Below, piece by piece: positions 1-11,279 of a stretch of DNA of 64,000 nt. The notes under the pieces are model-generated. The model searched no databases and was not told the origin of the DNA. It saw only the letters and a list, made by a program, of their open reading frames with translations. Source of the stretch: Petunia secreta (lineage: Eukaryota > Streptophyta > Magnoliopsida > Solanales > Solanaceae); NCBI GenBank assembly GCA_029990175.1, contig JARKIP010000010.1, positions 43,828,001 to 43,892,000 of the forward strand, written 5' to 3'. How positions within the stretch are numbered: position 1 is the first letter of the stretch; the number at the start of each line of letters is the position of its first letter. The position numbers and the translations under genes are program-made.

Positions 1-205
1 GCTTATTCGCCAAAATCGAGCTTGAAAACCTCTTTTAAAATTTACCGAAAAAAGAAACTGAAACCTTCTTTCGATACCTACCAAAAGAAGTCCGATGAAG
101 CTCAAATTTTATAGACATGTCCTAATGAATCTTATGGAGCTTTTAAAACTATCAGCACGCCAATTGGAGTCCTAACTCCCGAAACGACTACCTAAGGTCG
201 TTTCA
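1..205 (-). repeat. 3' LTR of family A copy 1, 5'-terminal part
   Basis: On the minus strand this LTR begins with TGAAACGACC at 205 and continues past the window start. It matches the outer 205 bases of the LTRs ending at 5410, 14031 and 19083, and the inverted copy at 9379. It is followed inward by a purine-rich tract, which fixes it as the 3' LTR. Confidence 0.85.
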
Positions 206-222
206 TTCTCCTCCACTTAGAC
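206..222 (-). other. Polypurine tract of family A copy 1
   Basis: Reading the minus strand, AAGTGGAGGAGAA directly precedes the TGAAACG start of the 3' LTR. The same tract lies at 14032-14047 in copy 2, so it is a conserved second-strand priming site. Just inside it is the GTTCGAGGACGAAC palindrome commonly seen at the pol end of such elements. Confidence 0.75.
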
Positions 223-1351
223 TCTTGTTCGTCCTCGAACGAGCTTAAGTCTAAAGTAAAATTCACACCGATAACAAGACAACTTTCACGACCTTCATAA
301 ACTATTCCACGAACATTGTCTTATGATTATAGAATCAGAATTAAAACACGCACATCAAACTCTTAGAATAAAATATATCTGGATAATATCATAATACCGT
401 TGCCCACCTTATTCTGACTAAGCTGATTCTTCCTCGATCACGAGATGAGAGTTATACATTTCGGAATGAGAATACATGGAACTCTGGATGGATTAACATG
501 ATTCTGTCGACGAATCACCTCGTCTATATACTTTGCAATATAAAACAGTTTTACGAAGCTAAGAATTAGCTTAGGCTTTAGCAATGCCTTAGAGATTTAA
601 TATTAGGATTTAGTATTGGAGGAAGACTCCTCCACTTAGAATATAAACTCATAAAGTTAATTTGACGCTTCTCACTACCCTTAGTATACTTGAAATAACA
701 ATGTGCTTACGGCTATCTTGACACGCACTCTGGCTCAACATAGGGAACATCACAAGCGGCTACTAACCGCTCAAACTCACTAATGCAGAAAGAAGAAGAA
801 ATGGCAATAAACTGAGGATAAAAATAATTAGATCTTTAGGAAGCTCATCTTCTTATTTGCTTGGCTACTAGAGCAGACTACTTTCGAGTCAAACTAGGTA
901 AAGAGTCGCAATTGAAAACTATTATGATCATTACGGAATAACATCCATGCCAGTTTAACCTTCTAATAAGAAGGAAACTCCGACAATTTACCCAAAAAAC
1001 CCTTTTATAACCGAAACAAACACATAAAAGATCATGACTCTACTAAGTCTCGAACCAAAAGGAGACACATAGATTGAATATTATTTACTAATCACTTTAC
1101 ACTGGAAGAAACAATGTCACTTTTTGATGGTGACGAATAAGAATCCCATCATCGTACCAACACAGAATTCCAAGGAGAGAGGTAGATTGACTTGACATAA
1201 TAACAGAAGGTTGCACAACAGGATGCCAAGCGGACAATACCGAGACTCACTCCCAAATCTCTCACATTTAAGCCTAGTAGGGTCTCACGAATGCCAAGAA
1301 TAAATCATACTAGAAGCTCACCCCTCTACCGCAACCGATTCTTAATAAAAA
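223..1351. other. Element interior without recognisable coding
   Basis: This stretch lies between the gag remnant and the polypurine tract of family A copy 1, where pol should be. I see no RT, RNase H or integrase motif in any frame and no long ORF. It is probably decayed or rearranged retroelement interior. Confidence 0.5.
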
Positions 1352-2929
1352 TTATATCCAAGGAAGCCATGGAAACATGGTAAGATAAACGAATTCCAGA
1401 TCGATCGGAAGAATCAAATCTTGCACACATATAATGGAAGAAGAAATACATGGGTCTACTATATCGGATACCCCAGCATTCTGCCAGACTGGAAGTTCAT
1501 AGGACTGCCGCTGCAGCTGAACTGAGCCACTACCCTGATAATCATCTTTTGAAGAACCAGTGTCACCACGCTCTCGACCTCTACTGGATGGTGGCATTTC
1601 TCTAGCTGATTGAGATCTAAATGAAATCCCCTGCGACTGTGCAGGTGCCTGATGACGAGAGAAAGGATGAATGCCTACTTGCCGGAGTAAGGGAAAACTC
1701 CGCAAAGGATAACCAGACTCACGACAATGATAAAACATTTTCGCTGAAAATGGAAGCTGGACAGATTGTTGATAGCTACAAAGAGAAAACTGAGACTAAT
1801 CTTGATGAACTACTAGCACACTGTGTATCACGCTCTACAAGCTGAGATACCTAGCAAGTGACCTCCAGAAATAATCAAAACTCTTACCTCCAAATGAGGT
1901 ACCATGGTGCCTACCAGGGCCGTGGGATCTCTTGCTCTCCTGCTCTAACTCATCCTGCTCTAACTTATGGTATGCCTAATACCTATTAGCAATATCAACA
2001 ACAACATCAAATGAAGTCCCAACCTCAATTTCTTGAGCCATCTGGGATCTTAAGGAAGGAGAAAGGTCACCAATAAATCTTCAAACCTTCTCGGAAGGTT
2101 CATGGACTAGTTCTAGTACAAATCTAGCTATCCTAGAGAATTCAATCTCATATTCTAAAACTAACAGTTACCTTGTCCAATCCACTCAAACTGGCGATGC
2201 TTTTCACCTCTCTCACTGCGGAAAAGGAACTTTTTCATGAATCTACGAGAAAAATGACACCAAGTCAGCTTAGGCAAGCCATGCCTAGCTGATAAAAGAG
2301 TGGTATACCAATCCAAGGCTGGACCCTGAAATCGGAAAGCAGTATAATACTGCTCGAAATAACTAAGAGCCTGAAAGATATGTTGACATCATTTTTTTTC
2401 TTTAAAAAATTCACGGGGGATTATCTGATGCATGGCCTGAGAATATTGGAAGGTTCAACCGGGTAAAATAATGCAGCCTCATCGGGCACTTGGATCGAAC
2501 AATTACATGGGCTAGCTAACCAGCCAGAATAACTAGAGGCACAACACACGCTGCCTCTAGAATATAATTTAGTAGGGCAACATCAGGAACTGGAACAAGA
2601 GCTCCCTGAGTCCGAATATCTACATATGCGGCGACCTAATGAGCTGTCTAGGGAACAGGAGGTTCTTGCAGTATCAGCACCGCCAAGATTCTCGTAAAAG
2701 CATCGTAGAGAGGCGAGGGAACCACAAGGCCCTGCTTCCATTGCCCACCGCGAGCTAGCAAAGTTGGGGTCTCCGCAACTGGATCATCAACACGATCCAC
2801 AACTCTCGGGGCTTGGGCAGCGCTAGCCCCAAGCTTGACTGCTTCATCCTGAACTCCTACCCTTTGCTGATTTGTCACACGAGGGTTCACAATTACTATG
2901 AAGGAATTAAATATTTTTTTACATCCCAA
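1352..2929 (-). pseudogene. Degenerate Gypsy gag
   Basis: Gag of family A copy 1, read from 2929 downward. The first 90 residues are low-complexity and Ala/Val/Pro-rich, as in the N-termini of this gag type. Further down (about 2330-2200), a frame containing LDWYTTLL...WCHFSRRFMKKF resembles the conserved capsid helix region of retrotransposon gag. At about 1738-1680 the motif CRESGYPLRSFP is a worn CCHC zinc knuckle. Many stops and frame changes separate these blocks, so no gag is made. It begins about 150 bases after the primer-binding site, as expected. Calls of single domains are by eye. Confidence 0.65.
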
Positions 2930-3063
2930 ACCGACGTACGATTAGAAAAGAAGGAAGAAAAACTTCTTAAATGCCATCATAGCCTATCGTAGATAAGTAC
3001 GGACGTCTACGTACCAATCAGCGAGACTCTACTAAACACTGTCTTAGTCTGGATAGACTCTAA

Positions 3064-3080
3064 ACTGGGATCTGATACCA
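3064..3080 (-). other. Primer-binding site (initiator Met tRNA type)
   Basis: Minus-strand sequence TGGTATCAGATCCCAGT starts two bases after the LTR end (GTGTCA at 3083). Its first ten bases are the standard plant LTR-retrotransposon site complementary to the 3' end of initiator methionine tRNA. This fixes the 5' LTR as 3083-5410 and the element as minus-strand. Confidence 0.85.
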
Positions 3081-3082
3081 AC

Positions 3083-5410
3083 TGACACGACCCAAATTTT
3101 CAGCTAGGCCGTGCAGGCACCCGACATCCTCCCCTACACCCGTCAGCCGAACCCTTACCAACTGAATTAGGAAAATAAATATAAATCCAACTCATAAATA
3201 AGAACAAGACTTAAAAAAAATACAGACATACTGATACTTCTAAGCTGTACAAAAGAAATTATAGCTAACTATCCAACATACTAGGTTTAAGACTATCTAG
3301 ACTATACATCCAAGACTACAAAAGAATACATATGCCTCCTGAAAGGAGTAAAATATAACTGATACAACTGGTATCCATCCTGAACAGAAGCTGGCTCACC
3401 CTGACAGCTGAAGTTGTCTTCGCTCCCTACCAACATGGCGAACTCAATTCTGGAGCGAACCTGCCGAAACGAAATAAATAGACAAGAAACAAGGGTGAGT
3501 CAAAAGGACTCAATAAGTGGGGGCAGACTAAACACCTCAAAGAATAGGATAGCTAGCCAGGGAGAGGAGCTAAGCAAATACAGACTACAAAAGCATACAA
3601 ATAAAGTATATAAACCAATAGGGACACAAAATAGCCAAAAACATATAGGCAAACTGAAATATGTCCACAACATGGTATACATACCGCATACACAAAATAA
3701 AGTACAATACACACAATAGTTAGCATGCGGTGCAATGAAATGGGATGAATGCGGTATGATGCAATGCAATCACATGTGTCTGATACCTATATCCGGCACG
3801 AGACTCTCATCGTCTACCAGGAGATATATGTAATAATAACCCTTCACTGGCGCGGGACTCTCATCAACTACCGAAAAGTATATGCAATAATGACCCTTCA
3901 CTGGCTCGGGACTCTCATCGATTACCGGGAAGTATATGCAATGATGACCTTTCACCGGCTCGGAACTCTCATCGATTACCAGGAAGTATATGCAATGATG
4001 ACCCTTCACCGGCTCGGGACTCTCATCGATTACCGGGAAGTATATGCAATGATGACCCTTCACCGGCTCGGGACTCTCATCGATTACCGAGAAGTATATG
4101 TCAAGTTCAAAACTCAAGTACAATGCTCATATGCTCAATGCAATACCAACAACATGGAATAACATATAATATACAATGAAAATTCAAAGCTAAGGCGTAA
4201 TGAGTACGTCTATCGGCAGCTACACACTTAAGGAACACGTGATAGAATATCCACAAGGCCAAGGACATCCAAAGAAATGGATATGATCACTTACCTTATT
4301 CTAAAGTTAAAACTGCTACTCAACAATCTCTTTGTCCTTTGGATTCAATGCCAAACGATCCCACTGTGTTCAATAAGAAGAAAAAAAATATATAACATAA
4401 GGCTAAAGCCTTCATTCCTTATACCTTAGTACAATCCGTTAAGGCTAAAGAAATTCATGCCTATGTACATGGTTTAAAATACCATAACCAAACTCTTAAT
4501 AATTATTTTTATATGTTTCCCATAACTCTCTGAATTCGAATATATAATCAATTCCATTATCGGGGTCGAATTAACCCTTTAAACTATCAATTTAACTTAT
4601 TAGAATGATGTCCAATAACCCAATTTTTATCGTTAAAATATATTCAAAGAAACGTAATAAATGGAAATAACTAATTAACATCATTACCTGAATGTTTCGA
4701 GGTGAAAATTCTATTTTTTTTCCCTTCTCCTTTTCCTGTTTTTTCCCCTCTTTTTCTCATATTTTTTTTGCTGCGTTCCTTGTTCTCATTTCTCGTTTCT
4801 AAATCTGTTCATGTTTTATGCTGTGGAATATTTTAACTCTATGCTAAGATTAGTCACCACCTCCATCTTAAATATCTTTTCCTTTTTCTTATTTTTTTTA
4901 TCTTTTCCTTTTTCTTTAAAATAAATTTACTACCATTACAAAAATTAAAATGGAACCCTACAAAACTCGGAGTGATCCCAAATTTCAAATAAGATATACA
5001 AAATTTATGTAACATACTCGCTAAGACGGATCTCGAATCCACATCCCGAGACTCAAGATGCGAATTAAATGGAAAGAGATCAAATTATTAACTTTCGGCA
5101 TTTTAGCAGAAACTACCCGAACGACCTTGGTATTCACTTTCGAAAGTTCACACAGGTCACAAATTCCTATATGAACCTAACGATACTTTCGGATTTCGAA
5201 TCGGAGCTCATTCGTAAAAATCGAGCTCGAAAACCTCTTTTAAAATTTACCGACAACAGAAACTGAAACCTTCTTCTGATACCTACCAAAAGAAATCCGA
5301 TTTAGCTCAAATTTTATAGATATGTCCTAATGAATCTTATGGAGCTTTTAAAACTATCGGCACGCCAATCGGAATCCTAACTCCCGAAACGATTACCTAA
5401 GATCATTTCA
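3083..5410 (-). repeat. 5' LTR of family A copy 1 (2328 bp)
   Basis: Ends are TG...CA on the minus strand: TGAAATGATC at 5410 and GGGTCGTGTCA at 3083. The LTR is large and contains a 54-bp minisatellite (3795-4118), an AT-rich section (4500-4930) and an outer part shared with four other LTR copies in this window. Coding-looking ORFs inside it come from the minisatellite. Confidence 0.85.
3795..4118. repeat. 54-bp tandem minisatellite inside LTR, about 6 copies
   Basis: Units begin with GGCTCGGGACTCTCATCGAT-like sequence at 3903, 3957, 4011 and 4065, exactly 54 bases apart, with two more diverged units before them. Because 54 is a multiple of three, no unit creates a stop and both strands stay open with an 18-residue repeating peptide. 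The homologous LTR at 17580-19083 has only about three units. Confidence 0.9.
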
Positions 5411-5560
5411 TTTAAACAAGCTGGCCATGGTAGATTTTCCTTTGATTGGCAGATGATCCATTTGAGTTGTTCTTGCCACTGTCTCCCAGTATTGGCCTGG
5501 ACTTGGAGTCATTTACTTAGTTTGTCCTACAGTAGCAAGGCATATTGGCATTGGTAGAAC

Positions 5561-6167
5561 TAGTGTTTTCAAAGACGTTTTCAGGGCGAGTCCCGGGGAG
5601 AAATGAACCAAAAGCGCACTAGGACGTTCCGACGGGGCGTAGATCTGAAAGGCGTAAGCCCCAAAATTTTGGGGCGTAACCTTAGGCGTATTACGCCCCA
5701 AAAAAATTAAATAAAAATATTATTTCTCAAAAAATCCTCTATTTAAATCCTACACTCAAATACAACTTGCTAATTCAATTCTCATTTTTTTTATTATTTC
5801 TTAGTCTTACGTAATTTTTTTACCCTTCACCTTACATATTATTTTTATTTTATAGAATTTCTGCATAATTTTACCCTTTTATGTGATTTATATTTTTAAG
5901 AAATATTTATATCAATAATATTTCTTAGTCTTACTTAATTTTTTTTACGCTGAACCTTACATATTATTTTCCTTTTATAGAATTTTTATATAATTTTATT
6001 TTAATATGTGATTTATATTTTTAAGAAATATTTATATCAATAATATTAGTATATAACATATTAGAAATTAGACATCTGTGGGGCTTACACACAGTGTCTC
6101 AGGGCTTACGCCTCGTCCGCTGTCAGGTAAACCGTCTCGCTTCACGCCCTTGCCTTTTAAAACATTG
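5561..6167. mobile_element. hAT-type non-autonomous MITE, 607 bp
   Basis: The 8-bp target duplication GGTAGAAC lies at 5553-5560 and again at 6168-6175. The terminal inverted repeats are imperfect: TAGTGTTTTCAAAGACG on the left and, on the opposite strand, CAATGTTTTAAAAGGCA on the right. An 8-bp duplication with CA(G)TGTTTT-like ends is diagnostic of the hAT superfamily. The interior is AT-rich with no transposase ORF. Removing it restores the LINE sequence. Confidence 0.85.
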
Positions 6168-6550
6168 GGTAGAACAGGTGGCTATAGGTCCAGGCTGTTG
6201 TTTGCACATCACACACAGAGGTTCCACTGGCAGTTCTAGGATATGAGTCTATATGCAGTCAGAACTCTTTTTTGCAATTGTAGCGAAAGTGTAAAAATAG
6301 CTTTCGGCCTGGCTGGATTGTTGCAGATTAGCCCTCTCCACTTCACTCATGGGATGCACTTAATAGATTAAGATATAGTCTTTGATCATGCTCTTGTTTT
6401 GTTGTGCACTAAATGTAGGTGATCATCCTGAACCTTAGCTTCAATAATTTTCCTCACCATCCAAGTTGCGGTGTTTGGAACAGACATATCAGCTATTCTT
6501 TGGCCCTTTACATAGTAGGCGTGTACCAATCTAATCCACAACTTATCTTC

Positions 6551-6700
6551 CTTGTGAGCTAAGTCCCAATATAGTTTATTGATTGCAGCTTTATTCAACT
6601 ATCTTAGGTTTGTTAGATTTAGCCCCTTGTGAGCTAAGTCCCAATATAGTTTACTGATTGCAGCTTTATTCAACTATCTTAGGTTTGTTAGATTTAGCCC
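6551..6700. repeat. 75-bp tandem duplication in LINE
   Basis: Two nearly identical 75-base units (6551-6625 and 6626-6700) differ by very few bases (TTATTG versus TTACTG). The length is 25 codons, so the LINE frame was preserved. It is probably a local duplication after insertion. Confidence 0.85.
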
Positions 6701-7200
6701 ACCTGCTAACTTAGGGTAGCATAGCTTATCTCATGAAACTAAGGCTATCTTTGTAATTACATTTACTCCAAATCAGATTTAACTTATGCAATACTACTCT
6801 ATGATTTTGAGTAATTTTGTTGGTAGGATAAACAGTTGGGACCAATACGATTGTATTCCAAACAATACTGATTTTACTAATTAGATTCTGTCTGCATAAG
6901 AGAATTTTTTTGCTGTCCAGCTAGATATCTTTGCTACTATTATACGAATCAAAGGTTGCCATTGGTTCATTGCCATCTTTTTTTAGGTTATGGCACACCA
7001 AGGTATTTGAAAGGCAGATCTCCCTGTATGAACCCCATGTACTGTAAGATTCTTGATCTCTCTTTCTCTACCACCCCCCCCCCCTCCCCCTCAAAATAGA
7101 CAGAATGTGAAGATTAGAGATCCCCTGGAATAAAGAACAATAAATCATCTGCAAAGCATAGGTGAGTGATGCCAAATTTCTTGCATCTGGGAAACTTGCG

Positions 7201-8637
7201 ATTGGATTCATATCAAGAGCTAAGTTATGTGATTGTCATGTTTGTTTAATTATATTTATGAATACTGGTGCTTGTTTCTGTATGCACCATAAAGGTTACT
7301 CATTTTTTTGGTTCTTCATTAACTATCATATTATTGTTCCACAATTTGTTGAAGTGAGGTGGCTTTTTTTTAATCAAACTATTTCAAGCTTTTGTCCTTT
7401 TCCTTTTAAAAAGTTATTACCAACAAATAAAATGAAACAGAAAAGGTCAAGGCAGAGAAGCTTTCTCGTCGTTATGGCAACACGGACAGTCGGATACTGC
7501 GTGAGAGCATTATTAGTTGATCAAAATCACTTTGTCAAAGTTGTTCTTTTAAAAAAAAAAAAAAGTAAGGCAGCGTTTTGTCGTGGAAAATCTGGGAGAA
7601 AAGGTGTCATGTACTTATTTAAAGTCTACTAATAAATTTATGTTGATTAGGATAGTTTTTTCCTTTTCTTAAATTTTATATTAAAAAAGAAATAAATAAG
7701 TATATGAGGTGCTGCTTTACGGGGTGACAATTCTGATGAAAAGATGTTGTTTACCCCTTAAATGTAGCTATCAAAGTTTTTGTTAAATTAAGCTAACAAA
7801 ATTGGTGATGTGCACATTCGGATTTAGCAGAAAAATTTGATGTTATGTCTCACATGCTACGTCATACTTGTGTGAGGCACTTAATAATTTGATAAGTGGA
7901 CTCATGGGTCCCATTAGCTTACTTTAAGGTAAAAACTAAAGATGGAAACTTTTAAGTCCAAATTTATTCTTTTTTAAAGTTATTAATAGAAGACCAAAAT
8001 ATTAATTAGAGTGAAGAATAAATGGTAAGAAAAGATTGTACTTTAGCAACATTGTCTAATGATTTCACACAACATCAACTCGGCAAGCACTATTCCATAG
8101 CTATTCAATTTATTATTATTTTTTTCAAAAATAAAATGCCTGTAGCAAACTATCCCTACTATGATAAACATTCCATCCATTATCCAGGATGACATCTATC
8201 TGAAAAGTTCCAAAATCAAGACAATCATATTAGAAGACAAGCTTTGTCTTTCCCATTGTGCTCTTCAAATACAAGTACCTTACATTTTGCCAATTCTTCT
8301 TTAGCAATGACACCACATTGTGGAAGATTTGTTTCTCCTCCATATCAAGATTTTCAACAACACCCATGCAAAGAAGCTTCTTCAATTGAAACTTTACGGT
8401 AACCTTGGTCTCATTAACCTTGGACTCAAGGGACTCCTGGTGGGTAACAAGAGTAGAAAACTTCCGTGTCTTGCTAAGATCAGGACCCAATATATTAAAT
8501 AATAACAGTGATGTATTTCAACTCATTTATTAAAAATCAAGTACAACAATATAAATTCAATCAATCCACAGATCCATTATAACTCCAATATTAAAATAAT
8601 TACAATCATTGTTGATCTAGTACCATGCAATTATTAT
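7201..8637. other. AT-rich stretch with no recognisable gene
   Basis: There is no domain, terminal inverted repeat or tandem array I can identify. The minus-strand ORF 8490-8230 (86 codons, Lys- and Leu-rich) could be a small exon or the tail of the neighbouring FAR1-like fragment, but it shows no family motif I recognise. The plus-strand ORF across 7162-7632 spans the LINE boundary and poly-A/T runs and is not convincing. Confidence 0.4.
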
Positions 8638-9378
8638 CTAGGATACCAAATCCTCTGTCGCCTCACTATCATGCATTTTAGTTGCTCGTTGCTCGTACAG
8701 TCTAACAAATTCAGTTAATGTCATAGTCTTGCAAGCCATTTCTGTAAAGACTCTATTAGTGCTCTCGCTCCTCTGAGTTGATCTAATGTTTGCAGAGAAA
8801 ATAGAACGACTAAATACAGGGCACCACTTTTTCCTCAAATCATACAACCTTTGAAGCCAACTATTTCTCCCACAACCCCATTCTTCCATCATCTCTTGCC
8901 ATATCGACTCAAACTCTGACTCCGACTTGCACCTCCATAAGAGCTTGTCAAAATGTTTCTCTCTAAATCTTCATTTCCAATAAAGTTGAGGTATATTCTT
9001 TTGAGCATTTCTATCAATATATCATTCGCATAAATGATGACAAGTATTAGGAAAAACTTCTTGAATGGCAGAAGCTATTGCTGAAGCTTGATTGGTAAAA
9101 ATAATTTTTTGTGTTTTCCCTCCCATCGCCTTGAAAAATGTGCGGAAGAACCGGACAAAAGAACTAGTCGTTTCATCAGATAAGAATGCACATCCAAAAA
9201 AGACATTTTTTCAATGATTATTCACACCCACAAATGGAGCACAAATCATGTCATACCTATTGGTATGATATGTAGTATCAAAAATCATCAAATCCCCAAA
9301 ATATTCATAGTGCAGCTTAGAAATTCTATCTCTCCAGAAAAAGTTACAGATTCTTCCATCTTCATCTACTTGAAAAAA
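8638..9378 (-). pseudogene. FAR1/FHY3-like MULE transposase-domain fragment
   Basis: Minus-strand translation from 9378 down gives a run typical of FAR1-related proteins: IFDTTYHTNRYDMICAPFVG (first catalytic Asp region of the MULE-type transposase fold), then a CHHLC...RNAQKN block, and finally WLQRLYDLRKKWCPVFSRS followed by STQRSESTNRVF. FAR1/FRS proteins are plant transcription factors domesticated from MULE transposases and act in the nucleus in light signalling. This fragment carries in-frame stops after NNH, after HLCE and after YWK, and lacks the N-terminal FAR1 zinc region because a family A LTR begins at 9379. It is therefore a broken copy of either a FRS gene or a FAR1-type transposon; I cannot tell which. 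Confidence 0.8.
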
Positions 9379-10010
9379 TGAAACGACCTCGGTTAATCGT
9401 TTTGGAAGTTAGGACTCCGATTAGCGTGCCGATAATTTTAAAATATTCGTAATATCCATTAGGACCTGTCTGTAAAATTTGAGCTAAATCAGACCTCGTT
9501 TGGTAGGCATCGGAAGAAGGTTTCAGTTTTTATTATCGATAAGTATTAAAAAGAGATTTTCGAGCTCGGTTTTGGCGAATGAGCTTCGATTTAAAATCCG
9601 AAAGCGCTGTTAGGTTCGTATGATTATTTTTTACTTTTGTGAACTTTCGAAAGTGAATTTCGATGTTGTTCGGCTAGTTTCCGCTAAAATGCCGAAAGTT
9701 AAATAATTTGACCTTTTTCCTTTTAATTCGCATTTTGAGTTTCGGGCGTCCGATTTGAGATCCGCCTTAGCGAGTATTCTATATATTTTTTGTATAACTG
9801 GTATGCAAAAGTTGGAATTATTTCGAATACCGTAGGGTACCGTTTTAATTTTTACTGTAGGAGCGAATTTAAAAAAAAAAAGGATAAAAATAATCTATGG
9901 AGTGGCGGTGGGCTGATAAGAGATATATATATATATCCCTCAGCTTCATTTTGAAGCTTAAAATGGAGAAGGGAGCAGAACCAAAAACGCAAAAAGTAAA
10001 ATAGAAAATA
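9379..10010 (+). repeat. Truncated family A LTR, plus orientation
   Basis: Starts cleanly with TGAAACGACC at 9379 and runs parallel to the inverse of the LTRs ending at 5410, 14031 and 19083 (shared TTAGGTTCGTATG, GCGAGTAT and GAAAGTGAA blocks). Similarity fades around 9900-10010, where Tat gag sequence begins. The other end and any target duplication are missing, so it is a truncated LTR rather than a proven solo LTR. A short (AT)n run lies at 9925-9938. Confidence 0.75.
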
Positions 10011-10019
10011 CGGGAAAAA

Positions 10020-11024
10020 ATGCCAGAAAATGAGAAAAGAGTCCAAGCTCTCGTTGGGAATGGTAGAGTCCATCGCACCCTCAGTGATATTCCCTTCACG
10101 ATGTTCAGTGAAGGAAACCCCAACACTGCTCCCGTCGGAACCAACATGGGAGGTCTCCCAAACGGGATCTCGTTTGGGGTCTCAGGGATTGTAGCCCCCA
10201 CGACGTCTAAAACAAGCATCGCGTCTGACTTCGAAAAGTGGAAGAAGGAATTCGAGGCTAGCATGGAGAAACGACTCGAAAACGTGCCAGGGGTCCGCAA
10301 ACCCCAACGAGCACTGGACATTGAAAAATGTGGCCAACTACCCTTCAAGCCTGAAGCTGTTCCAGCACCCATCCCAAAACATTTCAAATTACAAATTCTG
10401 AAGAAGTATGACGGGACGACTGACCCAGTTGACCATATTACAGAATACATGGCAATAGTTAAAAGAAACGATCTAACCCCAATTGAAAAAGAATCTATAT
10501 TCTTGAAGAAACTCGCCGACACCCTGGAAAAATGGGTGTTATGTTGGTACATGCTCCTCCCTTCTGAGTCCATTTCTAGCTTCAATGAATTGGCGGACAT
10601 ATTCATTAAAGATTACACTGGGGCCCAAAAGATCCTCAAAAGAAAGGAAGACATCTTTGACGTAAAACAACGATACCTCGAGCCCATCAAGGACTTTCTC
10701 GAGCGCTTTCAGGCCGAGAGGATGGACCTACCAAAAATAGATGACAGCTTGGCAGTCATGGCATTTGAAAAGAACCTTAATGTGAGCAATTCAGAGGCTG
10801 CGACTGAGTTGAAGAAAGATCTCCAGCAGTGGCAACTTGAACTTGGGACGAATTGCATGACCGGACCACACCAAAGATCGGGCTCGAGGAAGCAGAGTGG
10901 AGAAGAACAGGGCGGGGCCATTCCTACCAAGGTCGAATCGAGTCCTCTCAACGCGCCGATGCACCGCGAGGGAATTCAAAAAATTGGTACGAGCCATACC
11001 AAAGAGCTCAAAAGCAGCACGTAA
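10020..11024 (+). pseudogene. Tat-type gag (334 codons open)
   Basis: The longest retroelement ORF in the window. After about 120 low-complexity residues comes IPKHFKLQILKKYDGTTDP (about residues 120-140), the standard start of the Retrotrans_gag capsid domain in Tat elements. Then follow SFNELADIFIKDY (190-205), the KRKEDIFDVKQ segment and FLERFQAERMDLP (about 225-245). The capsid part is open, but the CCHC region that should follow lies in other frames after the 23-base G run at 11036-11058, so full gag-pol cannot be read. Gag would package element RNA in cytoplasmic particles. The start at 10020 lies right at the junction with LTR-derived sequence and may not be the original one. Confidence 0.8.
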
Positions 11025-11035
11025 GTCAACGCCTC

Positions 11036-11058
11036 GGGGGGGGGGGGGGGGGGGGGGG
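11036..11058 (+). repeat. 23-nt G homopolymer
   Basis: An uninterrupted run of G just after the open part of the Tat gag. It shifts the reading frame and creates poly-Gly in overlapping ORFs. Such a run can form a quadruplex on the plus strand, and its true length may be uncertain for sequencing reasons. Confidence 0.9.
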
Positions 11059-11279
11059 CATCAACACGTGTACAAAGGACTCGGAGGAAAAACTGGATCA
11101 TCCTCCAACCAAAAATCCTCGGGCCCATCTTCGGTATCCAAGGAGAAAGATCTGCCCCGAATCTCTGAGTACAACTTCAATATATCCACTTCCGAGCTGG
11201 TGAACGCGATCAAGGGAACGACTGACCAAGGAGTGAGACTACCTAAAGACATGAGAACGCCCCAAACAAGAGGGACCAA

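Larger units (their letters stand above)
1..5410 (-). mobile_element. Ty3/Gypsy LTR element, family A copy 1 (runs off left edge)
   Basis: Minus-strand LTR retrotransposon. Read on the minus strand it shows 5' LTR (5410-3083), a primer-binding site, a decayed gag and then the inner end of the 3' LTR (205 to the window edge). Bases 1-205 and about 5206-5410 are the same sequence with scattered substitutions, roughly nine tenths identical by eye, so the copy is not very young. The space between gag and the 3' LTR (about 1.1 kb) is too short for pol, so protease, RT and integrase have been lost. The target duplication cannot be checked because the left end lies outside the window. It was inserted into the LINE that begins at 5411. 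The lineage (Tekay-like chromovirus) is inferred from the related copy at 13569-19083. Confidence 0.85.
5411..7200 (-). pseudogene. L1-type LINE ORF2 fragment (RT C-terminal half)
   Basis: Minus-strand L1 LINE remnant. At about 7160-7115 a frame gives GITHLCFADDLLFF, containing the RT catalytic [FY]ADD motif. At about 7020-6990 DLPFKYLG(V)P is the conserved L1 motif downstream of RT. 6598-6386 carries NKAAINKLYWDLAHKEDKLWIR, typical of the region before the zf-RVT domain, and the zf-RVT-like part continues through 6370-6170 and 5560-5411. Frames change several times and stops are frequent, so it is dead. It is split by a hAT MITE (5561-6167) and bounded at 5410 by the family A LTR; the continuation is presumably beyond the left edge. 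A 75-bp tandem duplication lies at 6551-6700, and a C-rich tract near 7071-7092 interrupts the RT region. Confidence 0.8.

Noticed and set aside
3749..4162. Overlapping ORFs of 137 and 117 codons on opposite strands with 18-residue repeats
   Set aside because: Produced by the 54-bp LTR minisatellite; unit length divisible by three keeps both strands open, with no independent coding evidence.
7162..7632. 156-codon plus ORF
   Set aside because: Starts inside antisense LINE RT sequence and runs through homopolymers; no recognisable family.
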